This document shows, piece by piece, positions 34,001 to 41,747 of a stretch of DNA of 42,411 nucleotides. The notes beneath the pieces were generated by a model. The model was not told the DNA's origin. It was given only the letters and a program-made list of their open reading frames with translations, and ran no database searches. Both the position numbers and the translations under genes were made by a program. The DNA is from a virus. Location: the IMG/VR virus record IMGVR_UViG_3300009420_000024, positions 1-42,411 of that record; one strand, 5' to 3'. Position 1 is the first letter of the stretch. Each line of letters begins with the position of its first letter.

Positions 34001-34898
34001 TACAGCAGGCGGAATGGTAGCACTAGCGGGTGCAATGGCATTAATGGCACCTCTATTACCACTAATATTAATTGGTGCAATGGCGGCACCAGCTCTCAAG
34101 TATATGGGCGAATCATTACAAGCATTTAATAATGTAAACTTTGCCAACCTTGCTATGGCAGGCATTGGCATGAAAGCAATAGCAGAAGGCATGGCGGCTA
34201 TGAGCGGCGGTTCATTAAAGTCAAGTATGATGGACGGTATAGGCAGTTTCTTTGGTGCAGACAGTCCTATAGACAAACTAAAAACCTTTGTAGAAGGATT
34301 TGAAAGTCTTAATCTTGATGCAATTCACTTAACAGCAGATGCATTATCAACATTAAGTGATACACTATTTGATTTATCTTATTCAATGAGTGGAGCGGCA
34401 CCAGAGTTTGAAAAATTAGCAAAAGCAATGGACACTATATCAGCAGGCTCATTAGTTAAGATGGCGGCTATTAAGGCAATGGGTGCCTTAGGACTAGGTG
34501 GCATAAGCGATGGAGCAGTTGCACAAGCGTCAGCAAAACCATCAACTCCGGCAATAGTAGGTACTACTGTAGGTGGTTCGATGGGACAAGCACCAATGGA
34601 TGGTGGCGCCGGCCCAGGCATTTTTGCGCCAATGGGCGGAACAACTAATACTCCAGTAACAGCGGCACAAAACTTTATGTCGGCATCGTATGGTCAAGAT
34701 GATGACGACTTTGGCGATGCTATTACACCAACTGCAAAAGAGATGAAAAAAGCCAGCACAGGACCTGTAGATCCAGAAGATGAAAAGGATTCTATGACCA
34801 TAATGGCAGAACTTATGCATAGACAGTTAGAAGTTCAGCAACAACAACTAGCAATATCCAAAAAACAAAACCGTAACATAGAAGGCTTAGAAATCTAG
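31086..34898 (+). CDS. tail tape measure-like protein
   Basis: A 1,270-residue protein. A GTG at 31071 lies in frame, but it sits on the late octamer, so the ATG at 31086 (MAQITLNL) is chosen. The N-terminal ~110 residues are charged coiled coil (KKLLTLAQKEAKETKSANKE). Hydrophobic Gly/Ala-rich segments follow at about 130-165 and 560-605, and residues about 745-1045 contain several Ala/Gly/Leu/Met-rich repeats of roughly 55-60 residues with the pattern MAALG-IPLGLGLK. Such membrane-like repeats and the great length are typical of tape measures, which set tail length and enter the cell envelope. T4 gp29 is 590 residues. The position beside gp26 supports the call. The C-terminus is charged helix ending QNRNIEGLEI. 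Confidence 0.85.
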   Translation: MAQITLNLADGSTITVPEWALETTQQDVLKEIGKLVKTTGGTTAAQEKATTDAKKLLTLAQKEAKETKSANKEQEKRDDKQYKLDQEHKASLDSLSDEMKKFKADKNKSNFDKIIDDFEETGEQVGRSLLYMGEKAVAGGLAIATSLIGGLTYVSHALLGAGDTLNQLSDVGVGMNGTFAGVAQNATAGIAGLAGLTGSFGAAADLIKNSSSVVATQGFGRFTDSMKFASDVSEELGMSFEDSMDKFGDALSRRQNSMNLQNVGQGALNRTIQTTIKSQRTYSMALGISSEHLEAFVDSLTRNNGLLNSTLLGMNDSIRNDVMGGIEVFASGMAGLGGQAGEGIAQAFTEAASAGAIGLSDEAVGYITALPSLAGPMNEYISAVQNGTLSQSQAQDMVGDLTMSLGNLSQGEKARVKSLAAIGDQNAQALANAITQFEQSEDKMKELNKQLGTAFDMDTVQKGTNEFNKVLNQAKGGFSNMFYSLFSNPEITKALSDGMNDILEIFGFTTDSVGSKAMDMSKTIEKFVPIVKSVVQGMVNVFKDVAEFFAKYINADGMDFGGLISAMLGKALKGIVKSLLYAIPTFILAIFAVGYAKSIFASVLLPKMTSFMDGLFAGAGKTAGSLAERTKGWLGKMFKGDPSQLTKGGMRDMRFTANKDFASSKMGRIQEAAGKLKNKVMPVDGKIAGAAGRLKAGIAGKFGGGADGAAGVLKDVENKGSKVTKDIGKKLTGGGKSGGFLKTIADGVAKFGNNKVIKGAASLALLGGAIALTAIGLKQFNEVDFTSIIKGTIALTGLVLLTKLLGKGSTAMMKGAAAIALLGLSVVPLAFGLRLMNDVGAGTLFVLAGGLTVLGIAGAAIGSFLPLMLMGAVGIAALGAAIIPFAIAMKIMDGVGMATIGTMASGMTALGLAAIGFGLAMPFILMGSVAMAALGIALIPLGLGLKIVSSALPSFVEAMDTMSSIDGKGMLSTAGGMVALAGAMALMAPLLPLILIGAMAAPALKYMGESLQAFNNVNFANLAMAGIGMKAIAEGMAAMSGGSLKSSMMDGIGSFFGADSPIDKLKTFVEGFESLNLDAIHLTADALSTLSDTLFDLSYSMSGAAPEFEKLAKAMDTISAGSLVKMAAIKAMGALGLGGISDGAVAQASAKPSTPAIVGTTVGGSMGQAPMDGGAGPGIFAPMGGTTNTPVTAAQNFMSASYGQDDDDFGDAITPTAKEMKKASTGPVDPEDEKDSMTIMAELMHRQLEVQQQQLAISKKQNRNIEGLEI

Positions 34899-34933
34899 TT
34901 ACCAGTTTTAAGTTGACTTAATTCCTAAATAGT

Positions 34934-34941
34934 GATAAATA
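34934..34941 (+). promoter_or_regulatory. late promoter octamer GATAAATA before portal gene
   Basis: AAATAGTGATAAATACATAC shares the extended TAGTGATAAATA core with the promoters before gp25 and the tape measure gene. Expected +1 is 34947, giving a 17-nt leader that holds AAGAGG before the portal ATG at 34964. Confidence 0.8.
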
Positions 34942-34963
34942 CATACATAATAAAGAGGAATCT

Positions 34964-36685
34964 ATGGCAACTTGGCGTAAATATTTTAACAGCAATGGCA
35001 ATGCAGGACTACCAGTTAATGTAACAGGTACTCAGACAGATGGCTATGCTACAACTCACTCACGATATTCCAGTTGGCTACCAGAAGTATATGCTGGCTC
35101 GCCTAACAGACTGATGAGGTATATCCAGTATGATCAAATGGATAATGATTTGGAAATTAATGCCGCTTTAGATATCTTAGCAGAGTTCTGTACGCAGGAC
35201 GATGATTACACTAAACTACCTTTTGTATTTAAGTTTAACGAAGACCCAAGTGAAACTGAAATGAAAATTTTAGATAAAACATTGGATCAGTGGACTAACT
35301 TAAATGACCTAAGACGTAGAGCATTTAAAATGGTAAGAAGTACTTTAAAGTATGGAGACCAATTTTTTATTAGAGATCCAGAAACGTATAAACTGTTTTG
35401 GACAGATCCTGCAAACGTAGAAAAAGTTGTTGTAAACGAAAGTAAAGGTAAAGACATTGAATGTTATTACATTAAGAACTTAGAAGCCAACTTTGATGAA
35501 CTAACGGCAACTAGTGCCGCTAGAATACATGCAAGACCTTACGGAGCCGGCGGCGGAATGTTATCAGGCGGTAACATTGGAGCAAGTGCTGGTAACTATC
35601 AAACTAATACAGGCGACACAGGTGCTAACTACGGTAGCCCAGTAGATGCTAGTCATGTTGTACACATGAGTTTAACGGAAGGTATGGATCATAACTGGCC
35701 CTTTGGTATTAGTATCCTCGAACCAGTTTTTAAAGTTTTCAAGCAAAAAGAATTACTTGAAGATTCAATAATTATTTACAGAGTGCATAGAGCACCTGAA
35801 AGAAGAGTGTTCTTTATTGACGTAGGTAACATGCCTCCTCATAAAGCACAACAGTACTTAGAAAGAGTAAAATACGAAGTACAACAAAAACGTGTTCCTA
35901 ACAAAAACAAAGCAGGTGAGAATGTTGCAGATGCGGCATACAATCCAATGAGTATGTTAGAAGATTACTTCTTTGCTCAAACGGCAGATGGTCGTGGTAG
36001 TAAAGTTGACACATTACCAGGCGGTGATAACTTAGGTGAGATTGACGACTTAAAATACTTTAATAATAAACTATTAAGAGGATTGAGAGTACCAAGTTCT
36101 TACTTACCCACAGGACCAGATGATGGAACAGCACAACATAATGATGGCAAAGTTGGAGTTGCATACATACAAGAATTCCAGTTTGCAAAATATTGTGAAC
36201 GTTTACAAAAACAACTTATTAGACAACTAGATAGAGAGTTTAAACTATTCTTAGCACACAGAGGAATAGACATTGAGAACAGTACATTTAGTTTAGAATT
36301 TACACCACCTACTAACTTTAGTAGTTACAGAGAATTAGACTTAGATACCCAACGTGCAACACTATTTGGTAGTTTAGAAGCAGTACCTTATCTATCACAG
36401 CAGTTTAAACTTAAGAAATACTTAGGATTAACTGAAGAAGAAATGAAGGATAACGAGTTCTATTGGAAACAAGAGAATAAATACAATAGTGATGGTGCTA
36501 TACCACAACAAGACAACGTAGGATTAAGGAATGTTGGAATACAAACTCCGCCAAGTTCGGACTTTGATTTAGATGCTCCTGTAGAGGATATACCAGATCC
36601 TTCCATGGACGTTGATACACCAGACGTGCAAACAATGGGACCACAAGGTGGCCCAGAATTAGGACCCGGAGCAAGTGACATATAA
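34964..36685 (+). CDS. 20: portal vertex protein gp20
   Basis: A 573-residue portal protein of the T4 type. The N-terminus has RYSSWLPEVYAGSPNRLMRY (about residues 34-53) and DNDLEINAALDILAEFCTQD (about 60-79). The central clip/stem region includes FGISILEPVFKVFKQKELLE and IYRVHRAPERRVFFIDVGNM, well-conserved gp20 blocks. The C-terminus is acidic and Pro-rich. Twelve copies form the portal ring through which DNA enters the head and to which the neck attaches. T4 gp20 is 524 residues. It starts 17 nt after the predicted late +1 and overlaps the next gene by 1 nt (TAATG). Confidence 0.96.
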   Translation: MATWRKYFNSNGNAGLPVNVTGTQTDGYATTHSRYSSWLPEVYAGSPNRLMRYIQYDQMDNDLEINAALDILAEFCTQDDDYTKLPFVFKFNEDPSETEMKILDKTLDQWTNLNDLRRRAFKMVRSTLKYGDQFFIRDPETYKLFWTDPANVEKVVVNESKGKDIECYYIKNLEANFDELTATSAARIHARPYGAGGGMLSGGNIGASAGNYQTNTGDTGANYGSPVDASHVVHMSLTEGMDHNWPFGISILEPVFKVFKQKELLEDSIIIYRVHRAPERRVFFIDVGNMPPHKAQQYLERVKYEVQQKRVPNKNKAGENVADAAYNPMSMLEDYFFAQTADGRGSKVDTLPGGDNLGEIDDLKYFNNKLLRGLRVPSSYLPTGPDDGTAQHNDGKVGVAYIQEFQFAKYCERLQKQLIRQLDREFKLFLAHRGIDIENSTFSLEFTPPTNFSSYRELDLDTQRATLFGSLEAVPYLSQQFKLKKYLGLTEEEMKDNEFYWKQENKYNSDGAIPQQDNVGLRNVGIQTPPSSDFDLDAPVEDIPDPSMDVDTPDVQTMGPQGGPELGPGASDI

Positions 36686-36891
36686 TGAAACTAAACGAAT
36701 TTTATAATCCAGAAAACGACAAAGCCGATATGAGGGACTTTGATGATACTCGTAAAGGTAGACTTACTCTCGCGGCATTAAACAAACTCCGTAAATACAG
36801 AGAACTTAAAAAAGCAGAAAACATAGAGCATGAAGATTTTGCTTCTGTAATGTATTCAAAACCAGCCCAAGCAGATACCGGCGGCTTCTAA
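36685..36891 (+). CDS. small basic/acidic protein in prohead operon
   Basis: A 68-residue protein: an acidic start (MKLNEFYNPENDKADMRDFD), a basic helix (GRLTLAALNKLRKYRELKKA) and a short tail. It sits after gp20, where T4 has the small prohead core genes 67 and 68, and small proteins of this type occur there in marine T4-likes. A prohead core role is plausible from position only. The ATG overlaps the gp20 stop. Confidence 0.8.
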   Translation: MKLNEFYNPENDKADMRDFDDTRKGRLTLAALNKLRKYRELKKAENIEHEDFASVMYSKPAQADTGGF

Positions 36892-36892
36892 C

Positions 36893-37717
36893 TTGAAACT
36901 CGCGGTATGCGGATGCTCATGGTCCAGTCGCGATAAAATCCATCCCAACATTGAATTCGGGCAATTTATAGCAGATTACTTTGATGCAGAGTATCATAAT
37001 TTGGCTATAGAAGGCATGTCTAATTTTGGTATACGTTTACAAATAGACTATGCAATAGATGTACTTAAAGCAGACTTTGTTATTATAAATGCTACAACGG
37101 CTACTAGAGTAGACTTAAAATTACCCAGCGATGAATATCAAATTGTAGATGCTATAGCAAAACCAATTGGAGAATTCCAACGATATGACCATCGACAAGG
37201 ATGGGATAATATAGACAAAACGTTTATAGCAGATAGCCTAGGCAGTATTTTTGATGAAGATTTAGACAAGTCTTTTAATAACAATCACAGAGTTACACAT
37301 TTAAGTAAAGTATTTAATGAAAAGAATCATACTGTTTTTAAGCAACACTTTTTAAATTTTTATGACTCGGATATAGAACGACATAAGCAGTATTACATAC
37401 TGCAAAGCGGATTAGATAGGCTTACTAAAACCAACACACAGTTCGTTTTTAGCCCTAATACATTTGAGTGGGCAGAAGGTATGACTATGTCTAACTCTTT
37501 GTTAGAGTACAGTTTAGAGCCATTTAAATGGGATATACCTGACGAAAACATACTTAATCCAGGCATATCAGAAACACTACATACATGTGATAATGTGTAT
37601 GGAAGTTGGGAAAACAGTCCTGGCACAGAGATGTCAAACCATCTACCTATAGAAAGTCATATTGAATATGGACAACAGGTTATAAAGCACATAAAAGCAA
37701 ACAAGTTAGATAAATAA
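36893..37717 (+). CDS. SGNH-hydrolase-like protein inserted in head operon
   Basis: A 274-residue protein starting at a TTG 1 nt after the previous stop; no ATG occurs in frame before residue about 41, so the TTG and coupled translation are likely. The N-terminus has VCGCSWSS, a variant of SGNH block I in which GDS becomes G-C-S. NLAIEGMSNFGIRLQ (about residues 37-51) supplies the Gly/Asn-like block, DFVIINATTATRVDL the third, and HLPIESHIEYG near the C-terminus a candidate histidine. Related proteins appear in marine phages without known substrate. Its place between portal and core genes is unusual and suggests an accessory gene carried with late expression. The function is open: esterase/deacetylase activity is only a fold-based guess. 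Confidence 0.75.
   Translation: MKLAVCGCSWSSRDKIHPNIEFGQFIADYFDAEYHNLAIEGMSNFGIRLQIDYAIDVLKADFVIINATTATRVDLKLPSDEYQIVDAIAKPIGEFQRYDHRQGWDNIDKTFIADSLGSIFDEDLDKSFNNNHRVTHLSKVFNEKNHTVFKQHFLNFYDSDIERHKQYYILQSGLDRLTKTNTQFVFSPNTFEWAEGMTMSNSLLEYSLEPFKWDIPDENILNPGISETLHTCDNVYGSWENSPGTEMSNHLPIESHIEYGQQVIKHIKANKLDK
37709..37716 (+). promoter_or_regulatory. possible late octamer GATAAATA overlapping a stop codon
   Basis: TTAGATAAATA forms the last codons of the SGNH-like gene (GAT AAA TAA). The octamer matches the one before gp20, and the same TTAGATAAATA occurs before the gene at 41748. If active, it gives a leader of about 178 nt for the acidic core gene. Confidence 0.45.
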
Positions 37718-37899
37718 CATTACATAAAACACCCATACTGATACTGTAGCCACAGAAATCAGACACTTCAAAGGCATTTTGAGTCAAAAAAACACTCTTA
37801 TAACGCCGATTAACACATACTATATAAGTACTACTACAGCAATATATCCAATGGAGTATCTATTGGGTGTTATGAATATAAATATTATAGGAGCTCATA
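37718..37899 (+). other. 182-nt leader region before acidic core gene
   Basis: No gene is visible. It contains an 8-bp hairpin at 37848-37866 (CCAATGGA, loop GTA, TCTATTGG; one G-T pair), immediately upstream of a TATAAATA box. The hairpin has no T-run. Confidence 0.5.
37877..37884 (+). promoter_or_regulatory. late promoter TATAAATA before acidic core gene
   Basis: This is the only exact T4 consensus TATAAATA that I place as a promoter here. Expected +1 is 37890, giving a 10-nt leader that is mostly the GGAG ribosome binding site before the ATG at 37900. Confidence 0.75.
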
Positions 37900-38688
37900 A
37901 TGTCAGAACGCAGTAAACTAGAACAAGTTTTAGAATTTTTGCTAGCCGAAGATAACGATCGAGCCGAAGAGCTACTACACGAGTACGTCGTAGAAACAGC
38001 TCGTAAGGAATACGAACGTATCTTAGACGAATCAGAAGTTGAAAAAACTGATGAAGTAGAAGACAAAAACCTAGAAGAAACAGCAGACGAAGATGAAGAA
38101 GCAGTTGAAGAAACTGTGGAAACTGAAGAAGAAGCAGTTGAAGAAGAAATTGATATAGCAGACCCTGAAGCGGATTTTGTACAAGATGTAATGACATCAG
38201 ATGACGAAATCGAATCAGACGAAATTGGTATGGATGCAGAGGAAGAAGGCGAAGAGGAAGAGTTAGAAGACAAAGTCGACGAACTTGAATCAGAACTAGA
38301 AGACCTTAGAGCAGAATTTGAAAAACTAATGGGCGATGACGAAGGATCTGAAGGTGACGATGCTGAAGAAGTGGAAGATGAAGTAATGGATATGATGTCC
38401 GACGAAGAGCCACAAGAAGAAGCAGTTGAATATGATTTAGACGAAGCAGACAAAGACGAAGACGAAGTTGTTGAAGAAGCAACTAAGTTATCCGATAAAG
38501 TTGCAGACCCTAAAGGCGGAGACGCAGATAACAACGAATCACCATTCACAAAGAAACCAAAAGAAACCAAAGTAACTGGCGCAGGTAACCCTGTTAAAGC
38601 AACTGATGGTGGAGATGGAAACAAAGGCGCACCTGTTAAAGCTAACAATTCGCCTGATAACTTAAACGTTAAACCTGCAAAGGCTTAA
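37900..38688 (+). CDS. highly acidic prohead core protein (gp67/gp68-like role)
   Basis: A 262-residue protein with Glu and Asp making up a very large share of residues 45-195. The first 45 residues are an ordered helix-like part (LEQVLEFLLAEDNDRAEELL, then ETARKEYERILDE). A leucine-zipper-like coil lies near residues 125-146 (LEDKVDELESELEDLRAEFE). The C-terminal ~70 residues are Lys/Pro/Gly-rich and likely disordered. It lies directly before the gp21 protease and gp22 scaffold, so it is most likely an internal core protein that fills the prohead and is digested by gp21. The strongly biased composition makes homology calls unreliable. Confidence 0.8.
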   Translation: MSERSKLEQVLEFLLAEDNDRAEELLHEYVVETARKEYERILDESEVEKTDEVEDKNLEETADEDEEAVEETVETEEEAVEEEIDIADPEADFVQDVMTSDDEIESDEIGMDAEEEGEEEELEDKVDELESELEDLRAEFEKLMGDDEGSEGDDAEEVEDEVMDMMSDEEPQEEAVEYDLDEADKDEDEVVEEATKLSDKVADPKGGDADNNESPFTKKPKETKVTGAGNPVKATDGGDGNKGAPVKANNSPDNLNVKPAKA

Positions 38689-38713
38689 CTAACTTTTTGT
38701 AAAGGAAGAAATA

Positions 38714-39343
38714 GTGCGTAAATTATACGAATACATGAGCCCAGAAGCATCCAAGATTCAATTACTTGAATCAGAAGATGGCAAAGACTTGTTTATGGCT
38801 GGATTATTCATTCAAGGCGATGTAAAAAATCAAAATGGAAGAGTATATCCTAAAGATGAAATTAAACGTGCTGTGGAAAACGTAACAAAAAGACTTACAA
38901 CTGGTGAAACTGTAATGGGTGAGTTAGATCATCCAGAAGAGTTACAAATCAACTTAGACCGTGTGAGCCATATCATTACAGAAATGCAATGTGATGGTTC
39001 GGATGGACTAGGTAAGTTAAAAGTTATTGATACACCAATGGGGAACATAGCAAGAGCTTTATTAAAAGCAGGCGCTAAGTTAGGTGTCAGCAGTAGAGGA
39101 AGTGGAAACGTTAATGAATCAGGTCGTGTGTCTGATTTTGATATCGTTACCGTCGATATTGTTGCACAACCAAGTGCCCCAGACGCCTATCCAAAGACCA
39201 TTTATGAGTCTTTGTTTAATATGCAGGGTGGTAGCATGATTTATGATATCGCCAGAGACTATACACACGGTAAACAACCTGGTGCACAAATGCACCTAGA
39301 TAAAAGTATCATTAATTTTATTAATGATTTAAAATTGAGGTAG
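38714..39343 (+). CDS. 21: prohead core protease gp21
   Basis: A 209-residue protease of the T4 gp21 family (herpesvirus-assemblin-like fold). The catalytic His is H73 in GELDHPEE and the nucleophile is a Ser in LGVSSRGSG (residues 124-130). FDIVTVDIVAQPSAPDA (about 142-158) is another conserved block. T4 gp21 is 212 residues. The start is a GTG with AAGGAAG upstream. It digests the scaffold and trims gp23 during head maturation. It lies between the acidic core protein and gp22, the classical order. Confidence 0.95.
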   Translation: MRKLYEYMSPEASKIQLLESEDGKDLFMAGLFIQGDVKNQNGRVYPKDEIKRAVENVTKRLTTGETVMGELDHPEELQINLDRVSHIITEMQCDGSDGLGKLKVIDTPMGNIARALLKAGAKLGVSSRGSGNVNESGRVSDFDIVTVDIVAQPSAPDAYPKTIYESLFNMQGGSMIYDIARDYTHGKQPGAQMHLDKSIINFINDLKLR

Positions 39344-39352
39344 GAGACTACT

Positions 39353-40462
39353 ATGGCAGAAAAATTTGAAGACTTAATCGAATCAAGTGATTTGAATGAA
39401 GAAATTCGTTCATCAATCGTTGAGGCGTGGGAAAGTCGTCTATCGGAAGCCCGTGAGGAACTTACAGCAGAATTAAGAGAAGAGTTTGCTCAAAGATATG
39501 AGCATGACAAAGGTCTTATTGTTGAAGCAGTTGACGGATTTATCAAAGAAAGAGTTGAAGCAGAAATGATTGAACTTGCCCAAGATAAACAAGCCGTTGC
39601 TGAGGAACGAGTTGCTTACAAAAAGGCTGTTGGCGAACATTCTAAGAAATTAGAGAAGTTTGTTGCAGAACAACTAGCAAAAGAAGTTAAAGAACTTAGA
39701 AATGAAAGAACCCAAGTGGGCGAACATGTTTCTAAACTTGATGATTTTGTTGTTGAACAACTAAGTGGAGAGCTTAAAGAATTCCACGAAGACAAACAAG
39801 CACTAGTAGAACAAAAAGTTAAAATGGTAACTGCAGGTAAAAGAGCACTTTCAGAAGCCAAAAGAGACTTTATCAAACGTGCCGCTGACAAAGTCGAGGC
39901 AACTGTAAACACTATCGTAACAGAGAATGTTAAACAGTTCCGTGATGACATCACAGCCGCAAGAGAAAACGATTTCGGTCGCAGAATCTTTGAATCCTTT
40001 GCAAATGAATATCGTTCAAGTTATTTGAATGAAACCTCAGATGTAAAAGATTTGGAAAAAACAATAGCAGAAGTTAAAGAGCAATTAGAAGAAGCAAACA
40101 AAGCCGCAGAAGCTAACGCAGACGCAACTAAGTTAGTTGAATCAAAATTGAATGTAGCTAATGACAAGTATTCTCGTAAAGAGACTATGGACTCATTGCT
40201 TAAACCTTTAGCCAAAAGCAAGAAAGAAATTATGGTCGATCTTTTAGAGAGTGTTAAAACAGAAAACCTAGAGAAGCAATTTAATAAATACCTTCCGAGT
40301 GTTTTAGACGGCGAATCACTATCTAAAGAATCAAGAAAACCATTAAATGAATCAGTGACATCAGAACACACTGGTGATAAAAACGTTCAGCCTTCAGCTG
40401 AAGATGAACAGGATATTGTCGAAATTGAGAATATTCGTAAATTAGCCGGACTTTCAAATTAG
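39353..40462 (+). CDS. 22: prohead scaffold gp22 with internal 29-residue repeat
   Basis: A 369-residue, almost wholly helical scaffold protein, longer than T4 gp22 (269 residues). Residues 93-121 and 122-150 form a tandem repeat of exactly 29 residues (VGEHSKKLEKFVAEQL and VGEHVSKLDDFVVEQL), with a fainter earlier copy near 60-81. The central part (IFESFANEYRSSYLNETSD, about residues 212-230) and the C-terminal EIENIRKLAGL are family features. It starts after AGGTAGGAG and lies 9 nt after gp21. It forms the core on which gp23 assembles and is then degraded by gp21. Confidence 0.93.
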   Translation: MAEKFEDLIESSDLNEEIRSSIVEAWESRLSEAREELTAELREEFAQRYEHDKGLIVEAVDGFIKERVEAEMIELAQDKQAVAEERVAYKKAVGEHSKKLEKFVAEQLAKEVKELRNERTQVGEHVSKLDDFVVEQLSGELKEFHEDKQALVEQKVKMVTAGKRALSEAKRDFIKRAADKVEATVNTIVTENVKQFRDDITAARENDFGRRIFESFANEYRSSYLNETSDVKDLEKTIAEVKEQLEEANKAAEANADATKLVESKLNVANDKYSRKETMDSLLKPLAKSKKEIMVDLLESVKTENLEKQFNKYLPSVLDGESLSKESRKPLNESVTSEHTGDKNVQPSAEDEQDIVEIENIRKLAGLSN

Positions 40463-40471
40463 GAGAAAACA

Positions 40472-41611
40472 ATGGCAGAATTATTTGAAAGCAACTGGTC
40501 AGCAACCAAGGACGCACTTTTAGAAGGACTTAACGGTTCTCGAAAAAGTTCACTAGATGTTGTTCTCGAAAATACTAAAAGGTATTTACAAGAATCAGCA
40601 ACAAGTGGTGCTACTCAGGCTGGCAACGTTGCAACTTTAAACAAAGTAATGTTACCTTTGATTAGAAGGGTTATGCCTTCAGTCATTGCTAACGAACTCG
40701 TAGGTGTACAACCAATGAGTGGCCCAGTAGGCCAAATCCATACACTAAGAACACGTTATGCCGAAAGTGCAACTGGCGTGAACCCTGGTGATGAGGCATT
40801 AAGCCCATTTAAGATTGCGAATGCATATTCTGGTAACCCAGATGCAACTGCTTCCTCAGAAGGAACAGCTGGTAAGAAATTATCAATTCAAATCTTAAAG
40901 CAAACTGTTGAAGCTAAAACTAGACGTTTAAGTGCAAGATGGACATTTGAGTCAGCTCAAGATGCCGAATCTATGCATGGTCTAGATGTTGAAGCAGAAA
41001 TTATGCAGGCTCTAGCACAAGAAATTGTTGTTGAAATTGACCAAGAAATTATTGGTTCTTTAAGAACATTAGCTGGTGCAGGAACTACTTTAGACTTTAA
41101 CTCCGTAACTGGAACACAGACTTACGTCGGTGACAGGCACGCAGTATTGGCTATTGAGATCAACAGAGCGGCAAACAGAATCGCGGCAAGAACAAGACGT
41201 GGCGCTGGTAACTATATTGTTGTTTCACCAGAAGCACTTACAATATTACAATCAGCATCTACTTCAACTTTTGCTAGAACAACTGAAGGATCTTTTGAAG
41301 CTCCTACTAACACAAAACTTGCTGGAACACTAAACGGTTCTATTAAAGTTTTTGTTGACAGTTATGCGGCTGACGGAACTAAAGTTCTTGTTGGTTACAA
41401 AGGTTCAAGCGAAACTGATGCACCTGCATTCTATTGCCCATACATTCCTTTAATGAGCACAGGCCCAGTAATGGACCCAGCTACATTTGAACCAGTAGTG
41501 TCATTTATGACAAGATATGGTTACATCGAACTTACTAACACAGCAAGTTCTTTAGGTAATGCGGCGGATTACGTTGATGCAATTACGTTATCAAACGTAG
41601 CGTTCCAGTAG
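40472..41611 (+). CDS. 23: major capsid protein gp23
   Basis: A 379-residue major capsid protein of the T4 type. Conserved blocks are KVMLPLIRRVMPSVIANELV (about residues 58-77), VGVQPMSGPVGQIHTLRTRY, TRRLSARWTFESAQDAESMH and LAQEIVVEIDQEIIGSLRT. The C-terminus, PFVSFMTRYGY-like (here PVVSFMTRYGYIELTN), is also typical. It is much shorter than T4 gp23 (521 residues), so surface insertions are absent. LQE41-S42 fits the gp21 cleavage rule (L/I-x-E) and would give a mature protein of 338 residues. TTAGGAG precedes the ATG. A strong terminator follows 41 nt after the stop. Confidence 0.96.
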   Translation: MAELFESNWSATKDALLEGLNGSRKSSLDVVLENTKRYLQESATSGATQAGNVATLNKVMLPLIRRVMPSVIANELVGVQPMSGPVGQIHTLRTRYAESATGVNPGDEALSPFKIANAYSGNPDATASSEGTAGKKLSIQILKQTVEAKTRRLSARWTFESAQDAESMHGLDVEAEIMQALAQEIVVEIDQEIIGSLRTLAGAGTTLDFNSVTGTQTYVGDRHAVLAIEINRAANRIAARTRRGAGNYIVVSPEALTILQSASTSTFARTTEGSFEAPTNTKLAGTLNGSIKVFVDSYAADGTKVLVGYKGSSETDAPAFYCPYIPLMSTGPVMDPATFEPVVSFMTRYGYIELTNTASSLGNAADYVDAITLSNVAFQ

Positions 41612-41652
41612 AAATTAATTTTTCTACTAGCGAATAAGCTAGAAACATTAAA

Positions 41653-41682
41653 AAGCACTTCCTTAGGGAGGTGCTTTTTTTT
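41653..41682 (+). terminator. intrinsic terminator after gp23
   Basis: AAGCACTTCC (41653-41662) pairs with GGAGGTGCTT (41667-41676) around TTAG, ten pairs with one G-T, followed by a run of eight T ending at 41682. It closes the head operon. Confidence 0.93.
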
Positions 41683-41699
41683 GATTTATTTCCCATTTA

Positions 41700-41707
41700 G
41701 ATAAATA
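41700..41707 (+). promoter_or_regulatory. late promoter octamer GATAAATA before fibre-like gene
   Basis: TTAGATAAATACAAC lies 18 nt after the gp23 terminator. Expected +1 is 41713, leaving a 35-nt leader with GGCGGA before the ATG at 41748. Confidence 0.75.
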
Positions 41708-41747
41708 CAACTAAAGCAAATTTAAAAAAATTGGCGGAACATATTTA

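Noticed and set aside
32531-34276. 581-codon open frame on the minus strand inside the tape measure gene
   Set aside because: It is the shadow of the Ala/Gly/Leu/Met-rich repeats. Its product is Ala/Pro/Ile/Asn-rich with no recognisable motif, and no promoter or ribosome site was seen.
37860-38648. Ser-rich 262-codon frame opposite the acidic core gene
   Set aside because: GAA/GAT codons read backwards give TTC/ATC and shifted Ser codons. The product is almost only Ser and small residues; the acidic frame has a late promoter and ribosome site.
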